From Mycobacterium sp. (GTDB lineage: Bacteria > Actinomycetota > Actinomycetes > Mycobacteriales > Mycobacteriaceae), in NCBI GenBank assembly GCA_025965815.1, contig JAOPWF010000712.1, forward strand, positions 1 to 13,585: DNA of 13,585 nt, read 5' to 3'. The notes beneath the pieces were generated by a model. That model did no database searches, was not told where the DNA came from, and saw only the letters and a list, made by a program, of their open reading frames with translations. The position numbers and the translations under genes are program-made. Of the stretch, positions 1-5,632 are shown piece after piece. Within the stretch, counting starts at the first letter, position 1; each line of letters opens with the position of its first letter.

Positions 1-850
1 AAAACAGCAACGCGTCCCGTTCTTGCCCGACAAACCTCTCCAGGTGATCACTGATGGTCGGCAGCAGGTGTGGTGGGATCGCCACATTCCTGATGCCAGC
101 CTGGGACTTCGGCTCACCGACGATGAAGCCGCCCTTGACAAAGACAACAGCACGACGCACCCGGATGACTTCGGCATCAAGATCGATGTCCCCACGACGT
201 AATTCCGTCATTTCTCCGTAGCGCAGGGCACACCAGCTGGCAAGCGGCACAGTCAGTTTCAGTTGGTCCGGCATGTGTTCGGTCAGCGCAGACAGTTCCT
301 TCACACTGGCCGGGATGACCTTATGCACTCGCTTGGACTGACCAGCGGCACGAATACGGGCCGGGTTGGCGTCGATCACCTCGTCCGACACCGCACTGGC
401 CAAGACGGCATGCAGCAGCTGGTAGACCTGACTCCGCATCGAGGGGGCATCGTCCAACAATGTCGAGTACCAGGTGCGGATCTGTTGGGCTGTGATGCTG
501 GTCAGGGTGTGGTCACCGAACTGCGGCAGCAGATGGACCGTCAGCATCTTCTCGTATTGCACTCGTGTGCGTGGGCGCAGGGGTCTTCCTGAGGTGCGGC
601 GTTCTCTCAGCCAACGCTGGGAGTAGTCGGAGAAGGTGGTCTGATCGGGTGGAGCAGCCTGCGGGTTCCACAGAGCATTGTCAATCTCTTTGCGACGGTC
701 ACCAAGCCAGCACTCCCCGTCAATCTTCCTGGCGAACGTGTGCGGTGCGGTGACGGTCTTGCCGCCGGGACCGCAGAATCTGGCCTGCCAACGTCCACTG
801 GGCAGCCTTCTCAGCGATCCGAACTGTCTGCGACCGGTCATGCCCTTCAT
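1..850 (-). CDS. Phage/ICE-type tyrosine recombinase (site-specific integrase), C-terminus beyond window edge
   Basis: Reading the minus strand from an ATG at 850 gives 283 codons with no stop, running off the left edge. It begins MKGMTGRRQFGS and has the arm-type N-terminus (GRRQFGSLRRLPSGRWQAR), a core-binding/SAM-like domain (about residues 72-165, TFSDYSQRWL) and the start of the catalytic domain (from about 180). The first catalytic Arg is R210 in ALRYGEMTELRRGDID. The beta-hairpin Lys is probably K248 in GEPKSQAGIRNV. The H-x-x-R box and the Tyr nucleophile lie outside the window. The family (Phage_integrase, as in actinophages and ICEs) integrates and excises DNA at att sites through covalent 3'-phosphotyrosine intermediates. 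ATG at 850 has AGGG five bases upstream; ATG at 841 (MTGRR) and GTG at 895 are alternative starts. Its presence indicates a mobile element extending leftwards. I cannot tell whether it is intact. Confidence 0.95.
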   Translation of the reverse strand, partial: MKGMTGRRQFGSLRRLPSGRWQARFCGPGGKTVTAPHTFARKIDGECWLGDRRKEIDNALWNPQAAPPDQTTFSDYSQRWLRERRTSGRPLRPRTRVQYEKMLTVHLLPQFGDHTLTSITAQQIRTWYSTLLDDAPSMRSQVYQLLHAVLASAVSDEVIDANPARIRAAGQSKRVHKVIPASVKELSALTEHMPDQLKLTVPLASWCALRYGEMTELRRGDIDLDAEVIRVRRAVVFVKGGFIVGEPKSQAGIRNVAIPPHLLPTISDHLERFVGQERDALLF

Positions 851-874
851 TCTGCCCTGATTCCGTGCCCTTTT

Positions 875-896
875 CGTGCCAGATCCCAATGGCACG
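875..896. repeat. Perfect 7-bp inverted repeat just upstream of the integrase start
   Basis: CGTGCCA (875-881) and TGGCACG (890-896) flank an 8-base spacer, 25 bases before the integrase ATG at 850. It lies in the leader if transcription starts further upstream. It could be a repressor or excisionase operator or an mRNA hairpin limiting integrase expression; there is no T-tract to suggest a terminator. If GTG 895 were the true start, the repeat would be coding. Confidence 0.5.
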
Positions 897-947
897 AGGA
901 TTCACAAGCTGACACGAGGTTCCCCAGGGAGAAGTCCTGAAAGATTT

Positions 948-961
948 CTTTACTGGTAAAG
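948..961. promoter_or_regulatory. Palindromic operator-like site CTTTAC-TG-GTAAAG
   Basis: Two perfect 6-bp arms are separated by TG, in an AT-rich patch about 100 bases upstream of the integrase start and four bases before a TATAAA (965-970). Its position suits a dimeric repressor or recombination accessory protein controlling int or a plus-strand promoter. This rests on symmetry and location only. Confidence 0.35.
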
Positions 962-1024
962 GGCTATAAACGCCCTGCTCAGGATGTTGCGGGATTTTGC
1001 CTGCGTAGTAATTCTAGTTTAGTA

Positions 1025-1049
1025 CCTGCCCGTCCCGCCGGTGGGCAGG
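1025..1049. repeat. Hairpin CCTGCCC / GGGCAGG upstream of the hypothetical gene at 1100
   Basis: A perfect 7-bp stem with an 11-base loop. No run of T follows on either strand, so it is not a classic terminator. It may be a leader structure of the gene starting at 1100 or part of the junction between mobile and chromosomal DNA. Confidence 0.35.
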
Positions 1050-1099
1050 GTCGCCAATTCAACGGGATCCGGCTCGCAACTGCACGTAAGTTCCGTGCA

Positions 1100-1591
1100 A
1101 TGTACGTCCGGAGCACCCAGTCGGTCGGAATCGGCGAACTGGCGCCGCATATCCGCGACGCGTTGACCGCACACGCTGAGTCTCAGCAGATCGAACTGAA
1201 GGATGTACCGGTGTGGATGACTCGGAGCGAGAATCCACTCGCCAGTTCGGGACTTGGAAAGCTGTTGCGCCGTCGCGCCAATTCCGCTGATCCTGACGCT
1301 GAGCATTCCACTGTGTTGGTCCTGCATGCCAGCCAGATCCTCGTCGTCATCGACGGCGCCAAACGTGGTACGACGGCCCTGTCACTACCATTGGCACATG
1401 CCTCCGTCGCGCCAGGCAGCGCACTCGCCGGCGCAACGGGCCGCCCCGGACAGCACCTCGGACGGGTTCTCCAACACAGGCGTTCCGGTCGGCCGGGCAG
1501 CCTCTACATCGGCATGGGACCTGAACCCGCCGCAGCTGATTGCATTTCGGCGGTACGGTCGGCAATCGGCGCCGCGCAGAACCCCAGCTGA
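1100..1591 (+). CDS. Conserved-looking hypothetical protein, 163 aa, possible compensated frameshift
   Basis: A soluble-looking protein with no signal peptide or membrane segment. It has a helical N-terminus (GIGELAPHIRDALTAH), a central beta-rich part (HSTVLVLHASQILVVIDGAKRGTTALSLPLAHASV) and an Ala-rich C-terminal helix (GPEPAAADCISAVRSAIGAA). The layout recalls mycobacterial hypothetical proteins with a small beta-domain followed by one helix, but I cannot name the family or a function. Around codons 113-132 the +1 frame reads better (DSTSDGFSNTGVPVG) and then the original frame resumes (RPGSLYIGMGPEPAAADC). This suggests an insertion near 1440 and a compensating deletion near 1490, or sequencing error. 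The ATG at 1100 has no clear ribosome binding site, and the start is uncertain. It converges on the phosphatase gene ending at 1621, 29 bases away. Confidence 0.6.
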   Translation: MYVRSTQSVGIGELAPHIRDALTAHAESQQIELKDVPVWMTRSENPLASSGLGKLLRRRANSADPDAEHSTVLVLHASQILVVIDGAKRGTTALSLPLAHASVAPGSALAGATGRPGQHLGRVLQHRRSGRPGSLYIGMGPEPAAADCISAVRSAIGAAQNPS

Positions 1592-1620
1592 TCGCTCGCG
1601 ATAGGCGCTCATCGCGCAAC

Positions 1621-2517
1621 TCAGTCGGGGGTCTCACCACACTTCGGGCGCTTGTCCGATTTTCCGGAACCGAAGAACCCGTCGCGGCGCAACGCGCTGA
1701 TGGCGACAGCGTGCCGCACGACCGTCGAACCGAAACCTGCCAGAAGGCGCAGTGACCTGCGGGCCACGCTTCGGCCGGGACCTGCAACTCGGAGCACCGG
1801 CCATCCACGCTCAGCAGCCGTCGCGGCGAGCCCGGCGCGCGGGTTCACCGGCCGGGGATGGCCGACCAGAGACATCAACGCCACATCCTCGTCACCGTCG
1901 GCGTAGAAATAGCTACCTTGCAGCGCAATGCCACGGTCTGCGCAGAACCGCTGCACCGCGGCGGCCTTCTGCGGTCCCCACACGACTGGCTTTGTAATCC
2001 CGCCGGTCAGTACGCCGCGATCGTCAAGCTCGAAGTGATTGCACACCACATGGGTGATCCCCAGAAACCTGGCGACCGGCTCGGCGTGGATGGTGAGCGC
2101 AGACGAACTGAGTACCACGGTGTGCCCGCGGCTCTGATGAGCTTGGACGATTTCAGACATCTGCAGATAGACGCGCGACGCGATGTGGTCCGCGAACAGC
2201 CGCTCGCCGAGTTCGTCGAGGTCGGCGATCGACTCCCCCCGAAGGTAGCCCGCGGCTCTCACGATGAGCCGCTCAAACTGCATTCGGCCCACGCGGTACC
2301 TCATCGTGGCCTCGACGACGCCCAGGACCTCGCCAATCCGGGCCTGTCGGCGCCGGATCCGGTCGCCGGCGTGGGCAGTCGCGGTGAACCCGGCGACCAG
2401 GGTGCCGTCGAGGTCGAAGAACGCGCCGATTCGCGGTCCCTGGGGGCTTGCGGCGATCTCCGCGATCGGATCGGCCGGCGGCAACGATCTACTGCTCGAA
2501 TGTGAAATTGCGCTCAT
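1621..2517 (-). CDS. HAD-superfamily subfamily IB hydrolase (phosphatase), 298 aa
   Basis: Motif I is FFDLDGTLV with nucleophile D35 and acid/base D37. Motif II is the Ser of VVLSSSA, motif III probably the Lys of WGPQKAAAV, and motif IV the acidic cluster YADGDEDVALM. This fold hydrolyses phosphomonoesters, with phosphoserine phosphatase-like annotation common, but the substrate is unknown. IAEIAASP and GPRIGAFFDLDGTLVAGFTA closely match what I recall of the N-terminal domain of mycobacterial PlsC-like Rv2483c, a roughly 580-aa protein whose C-terminal half is an acylglycerolphosphate acyltransferase. Here the protein stops shortly after the linker (SVARRSLRLLAGFG) with a basic tail, so no acyltransferase is present: it is a stand-alone paralogue or a truncation. 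The ATG at 2517 has only a weak GGGA upstream and overlaps the stop of a tiny upstream frame (ATGA). Cytosolic; no signal peptide. Confidence 0.9.
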   Translation of the reverse strand: MSAISHSSSRSLPPADPIAEIAASPQGPRIGAFFDLDGTLVAGFTATAHAGDRIRRRQARIGEVLGVVEATMRYRVGRMQFERLIVRAAGYLRGESIADLDELGERLFADHIASRVYLQMSEIVQAHQSRGHTVVLSSSALTIHAEPVARFLGITHVVCNHFELDDRGVLTGGITKPVVWGPQKAAAVQRFCADRGIALQGSYFYADGDEDVALMSLVGHPRPVNPRAGLAATAAERGWPVLRVAGPGRSVARRSLRLLAGFGSTVVRHAVAISALRRDGFFGSGKSDKRPKCGETPD

Positions 2518-2540
2518 GTTTCTGTCCCATGGATGTCCAT
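2514..2540 (-). promoter_or_regulatory. Possible 8-codon leader reading frame coupled to the HAD phosphatase start
   Basis: On the minus strand an ATG at 2540 opens MDIHGTET and ends in a TGA that overlaps the phosphatase ATG (ATGA). Such an overlap would allow translational coupling. The ribosome binding site is poor (GAGCGG), and the frame sits on a small palindrome ATGGA-TG-TCCAT (2529-2540), so chance is a real alternative. Confidence 0.2.
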
Positions 2541-2613
2541 CCGCTCGATAGCTGCTTAGAACGCTAGAGGAAGGCCGCGTGTCGTGCTTCTGCAGCGAAG
2601 AGACCGGGCAGTC

Positions 2614-2889
2614 TCAGGGTGCCGAGAGGGCGGCACCCAACAGCCCCGAGAGCTCGGGTCGGCACCGATCAGGTACCTTTTCGTGGGGCCCCAAACCTCG
2701 ACGAGGCCCACAATCCTTTATGGGACAGGCACTTTCGTGCATCTTGCGTGCGAGCCGCCCAGTCAGCGTGAACGGCCCGTAGGGGGCAGAATAAGATCCA
2801 GCGACATCACCTTCCGCATCCTGAAATGTAGCGCAGTATCCACCGTAGAGGAGTAGCGCCGTATCCATTAAGAGCAGTCGAAATGCCAT
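2614..2889 (-). CDS. Candidate small protein (91 aa) divergent from the GH2 gene, unverified
   Basis: On the minus strand an ATG at 2889 is preceded by AAGGAGAT seven bases upstream, a near-ideal Shine-Dalgarno sequence, and opens a 91-codon frame. The protein starts with a hydrophobic stretch (MAFRLLLMDTALLLYGGY) and continues CATFQDAEGDVAGSYSAPYG. GC at third codon positions is unremarkable, so codon use does not support it strongly. The Shine-Dalgarno also encodes RISLA of the GH2 signal peptide on the other strand and may be a coincidence. No family is recognised. It would start almost exactly opposite the GH2 start. Confidence 0.22.
   Translation of the reverse strand: MAFRLLLMDTALLLYGGYCATFQDAEGDVAGSYSAPYGPFTLTGRLARKMHESACPIKDCGPRRGLGPHEKVPDRCRPELSGLLGAALSAP
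2828..2867 (+). repeat. Direct repeat GTAGCGC(A/C)GTATCCA, two copies 25 bp apart, before the GH2 start
   Basis: Copy 1 is 2828-2842 and copy 2 is 2853-2867, identical at 14 of 15 positions. A purine-rich GAGGAG (2848-2853) lies between them. The placement directly before the reading frame suggests either a tandem operator or a small duplication that moved the original start region. Confidence 0.6.
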
Positions 2890-2890
2890 A

Positions 2891-5632
2891 TTGCGGATCT
2901 CCTTGGCATTGTTGATATTGGTGTGCGCTGCAGACTTCCCGCCGTTCGCCGCCCATGAGCCCCCACCGGATAAGATCCAGCTGGCCGAGGGTTGGAAACT
3001 CATGTCTGCGGCGGGTTTGCCGGCCGACGGATCGATGCTTTCTCTTCCCACCTACAAGGATTCGGAATGGCACGCGATCCCACGAATGCCGGCCAGCGTA
3101 CTGGACATCCTCCAGCAGGATGGCGTCTATCCAAATCTGTACGTAGGCAAAAATATGCAGGATGGCGTACCGCAGGATCTTTATAAGCAGGATTGGTGGT
3201 ACCGCACGACGTTTCAGGCGCCGGCGGGTCACACGACGTACCAACTGGAATTCCCGGGAATCAATTATCGTGCCGAGATCTGGCTGAACGGCCACATGGT
3301 TGCCGGCAACAAGCAGGTTGTGGGCATGTACAGCGCGCACGAGATCAATGTGACGCCGTGGATCAAGCGGGGGGAAGCGAACACCCTGGCGGTCAAGGTA
3401 ACGCCGGAGCAAGCACTGCAGGACGTCGACGGTGTGGAGCTGGCGGATAGTTGGTTCGACTGGATCAACTGGAACTACCTGGGCTACCAGGGACCCGGGA
3501 AGAATCCGGCGAATGGAAACTCATTTCTTCCCGATCGCAATGCCGGCATCTTGAAACCGGTTTCCCTGCGCGTTTCGGGCACCGTAGCCATTGACGGGCC
3601 CCTGGTGAATTCCGAACTTCCGCTGCCGAAAACCGATACAGCGCGCCTGACCATGTACGCGAATCTTCACAATGTGTCCGCGCAACAGGTCCGTGGCGTT
3701 CTTCGGGCCACGGTCACGCGCGCCGGCAAGCCCAGCATCAACGTCGAAGAACCGATCACCCTGTCGCCGGGTGAGGATCGTCAGGTCAGCTTCGCTCCGG
3801 AGAAGTATCCACAATTGACGGTCGCGAATCCAGACCTCTGGTGGCCGTATACGCTTGGTGCGCCGAACCTTTACGATCTTCATCTGGAATTCCGAGCGTA
3901 TAACCAAGTGACCGACACCGCCGACTCCCGTTTCGGCATCCGTACGGTATCTCAATATCGCGATCAGGACGAACAGTTCCCAGGTCTGGGTAAGGGCGGA
4001 AACTTCTATATAAAGGTCAACGGCAAAGACTTCTTGGTCCGCGGAGCCGCGTATGCGCCGGATCTGCTCTACAAATCCGACCCAGAGCGTGAAACCGCGA
4101 TCCTTCGCTACGTGAAGGATCTCGGCCTCAACATGCTGCGCTTGGAGGGGAAATTCCCCGACGAACATTTCGTAGGGATGGCAGACGAGCTCGGTATTCC
4201 ATTGATGTACGGCTGGATGTGCTGTAACCAGTGGGAGAAGTGGCCACAATGGGACGCAGAAGATAACCGTGTCGCACAGGATAGTCTGCGGTCTCAGGTG
4301 CTGATGCTTCGTGACCACGCTTCGGCATTCATATGGTCGAACGGCAGCGATGGAACTCCGCCACCTTCGGTGCTCGCGAAGTATCACGCAACTCTGACGG
4401 ATCTGCATTGGCAGAACGCCATCGTCGACACAGTCTCCTCATACGCCAGGGACGAAAACGGTGAGCCCGAATGGGACGGTATTCAGATGGCCGGCCCGTA
4501 CAGTTGGCGCCCGCCCACCTACTGGTTCAGCGGCCGCTACGGCGCTGCGCGTGGCTCTTCTGCTGAACAGGGCGACAACGAACACATCCCGCCCTTCGCC
4601 AGCCTGAAGATGTTCATTCCACCGGACAAGCTCTGGCCCATCAACGACGCCTGGACGTTCCATGCCGGTTCGAACCCACAGAACGCGGGGCTGACCAGCA
4701 TCAAGCGCGCCGTGGATCGTCGCTACGGAGTATCAAGCAGCGCAGAAGAATTCGCCCGTAAGGCCCAACTCGCACATTATGAAGCAACACGGGCGCAGTT
4801 CGAGGCGTTCGCCGCTAACGGGTGGGACAACCATAAGATGACCATCTATTGGATGCTGAACAGCCACTGGCCATCCTTCTTCGGAAACATTTTCGATTAC
4901 TATCTGCGCCCTGGCGGGGCCTATTACGGCGCCAAGAAAGGTTTGCGGCCGTTGTCGGTGGTTTTCGATTCCTACGCGACTGGCGACCATAGCCAAGCCA
5001 AAGTCACTGTCGTCAACCAGGCGCCGAACAGCCAGGAAAATCTACAAGTCCGTGTCCGGATCTATGACCTGCAAGGCAAGGTGCGCGGAGACAACACAGT
5101 CGACAACCTCAGTGTGGCTTCAGGTGGAGCCGTTCCAGCCATGACGTTGCCACGGATTCCCACCGCATCAAGAGTTTTTTTCGTGCGTTGTCAATTGTCG
5201 GACAGCACCGGCCACATCGTTGCCGACAACGTCTACTGGCAGTCGCAACAGGCGGATGACGTCGGAGATCCGAGGAACGACTCTGCCTTCAGCCTGAAAC
5301 AAGCGAGTTGGGCCGATATGACCGCGCTCAACTCGATGACGCCTGTTCCGCTGGAGGTAACCGCCCTACAAAGTTCTCCTGCGGACAAGAACCATGCTGT
5401 TATCCGCCTACAGAACCCCACCAATCAGGTTGGGTTTTTCGAGCGCGCTGAGATCATGTCCACGCCGGACGGCGATGAGATACTCCCGATCGAGTACGAC
5501 GACAACTACGTCACGGTATTTCCGGGAGAAACCGTCGAGCTGCGCGGTGTCGTCCCCACTGCCGGAGTGACCGCCAATTGGGTGAGAGTGACCGGATACA
5601 ACACGCCACCAGTGGTGGTCCCGATCAGATAG
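2891..5632 (+). CDS. Secreted GH2 glycoside hydrolase, exo-beta-D-glucosaminidase (CsxA-type) subfamily, 913 aa
   Basis: Predicted to remove terminal beta-linked glucosamine from chitosan-like oligomers or another aminosugar glycan outside the membrane. Order: signal peptide (RISLALLILVCAADFPPFAA, likely cleavage before HEP); GH2 sugar-binding beta-sandwich (about 95-230, YRAEIWLNGH); immunoglobulin-like domain (about 245-350); TIM barrel (about 365-670); C-terminal beta domains (about 685-913). Catalytic residues are acid/base D487 in SNGSD and nucleophile E559 in SSAEQG. Their 72-residue spacing equals the D469/E541 pair I know from Amycolatopsis CsxA, and GPYSWRPPTYW and IYWMLNS also fit. 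The start is TTG at 2891 with no good ribosome binding site. The same frame is open back to 2849, where an ATT (2867) behind GAGGAG would give a more basic signal peptide (KSSRNAILR). GC is visibly lower than in neighbouring genes, and the sequence recalls Acidobacteria proteins, suggesting transfer. The stop overlaps the GT87 gene by 8 bp. Substrate could differ, for example beta-mannosidase-like. Confidence 0.93.
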   Translation: MRISLALLILVCAADFPPFAAHEPPPDKIQLAEGWKLMSAAGLPADGSMLSLPTYKDSEWHAIPRMPASVLDILQQDGVYPNLYVGKNMQDGVPQDLYKQDWWYRTTFQAPAGHTTYQLEFPGINYRAEIWLNGHMVAGNKQVVGMYSAHEINVTPWIKRGEANTLAVKVTPEQALQDVDGVELADSWFDWINWNYLGYQGPGKNPANGNSFLPDRNAGILKPVSLRVSGTVAIDGPLVNSELPLPKTDTARLTMYANLHNVSAQQVRGVLRATVTRAGKPSINVEEPITLSPGEDRQVSFAPEKYPQLTVANPDLWWPYTLGAPNLYDLHLEFRAYNQVTDTADSRFGIRTVSQYRDQDEQFPGLGKGGNFYIKVNGKDFLVRGAAYAPDLLYKSDPERETAILRYVKDLGLNMLRLEGKFPDEHFVGMADELGIPLMYGWMCCNQWEKWPQWDAEDNRVAQDSLRSQVLMLRDHASAFIWSNGSDGTPPPSVLAKYHATLTDLHWQNAIVDTVSSYARDENGEPEWDGIQMAGPYSWRPPTYWFSGRYGAARGSSAEQGDNEHIPPFASLKMFIPPDKLWPINDAWTFHAGSNPQNAGLTSIKRAVDRRYGVSSSAEEFARKAQLAHYEATRAQFEAFAANGWDNHKMTIYWMLNSHWPSFFGNIFDYYLRPGGAYYGAKKGLRPLSVVFDSYATGDHSQAKVTVVNQAPNSQENLQVRVRIYDLQGKVRGDNTVDNLSVASGGAVPAMTLPRIPTASRVFFVRCQLSDSTGHIVADNVYWQSQQADDVGDPRNDSAFSLKQASWADMTALNSMTPVPLEVTALQSSPADKNHAVIRLQNPTNQVGFFERAEIMSTPDGDEILPIEYDDNYVTVFPGETVELRGVVPTAGVTANWVRVTGYNTPPVVVPIR

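Larger units (their letters stand above)
851..1099. other. Gap between integrase and first chromosomal gene; AT-richer, with palindromes
   Basis: I see no gene. Besides the repeat at 875-896, it holds a palindrome CTTTAC-TG-GTAAAG (948-961), an adjacent TATAAA (965-970) that could be a plus-strand -10 box, and a 7-bp stem CCTGCCC/GGGCAGG (1025-1031 and 1043-1049) with an 11-base loop. There is no tRNA and no T-loop GGTTCGAATCC motif, so a tRNA-type att site is not visible here. Because attP often lies beside int, the attachment site may be within this stretch, but one end of an element cannot show it. Confidence 0.4.
2518..2890. other. Intergenic region upstream of the GH2 gene, rich in palindromes and repeats
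   Basis: About 370 bases between the divergent phosphatase and GH2 genes. It holds a hairpin GGGTGCC/GGCACCC (2617-2623, 2632-2638), the interrupted palindrome CCCGAG-AG-CTCGGG (2645-2658), GGGGCCCC (2685-2692), CCTCG-A-CGAGG (2696-2706) and a 15-base direct repeat near the GH2 start. No insertion-sequence transposase or T-tract terminator is seen. I could not pick a confident promoter. A minus-strand open frame is listed separately. Confidence 0.5.

Noticed and set aside
263..592. A 109-codon plus-strand frame in the first kilobase
   Set aside because: Antisense to the integrase, whose catalytic Arg block and arm-binding N-terminus are plain.
851..1099. tRNA gene or tRNA-derived attachment site next to the integrase
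   Set aside because: No T-loop consensus, acceptor stem pairing or CCA-type end could be found in the gap.
1858..2505. A 215-codon plus-strand frame opposite the HAD phosphatase
   Set aside because: The minus strand carries all HAD motifs in order; the plus frame has no recognisable motif.
2617..2638. Hairpin as a rho-independent terminator of the phosphatase or an upstream gene
   Set aside because: No T-tract on either strand, and it lies upstream of the starts of both flanking genes rather than after a stop.
2828..2867. Start of a CRISPR-like repeat array
   Set aside because: Only two copies 25 bp apart with a 10-bp gap; no third unit and no cas genes.
3521..4408. A 295-codon minus-strand frame inside the GH2 gene
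   Set aside because: Fully antisense to the conserved GH2 Ig-like domain and the front of its TIM barrel; no family features.
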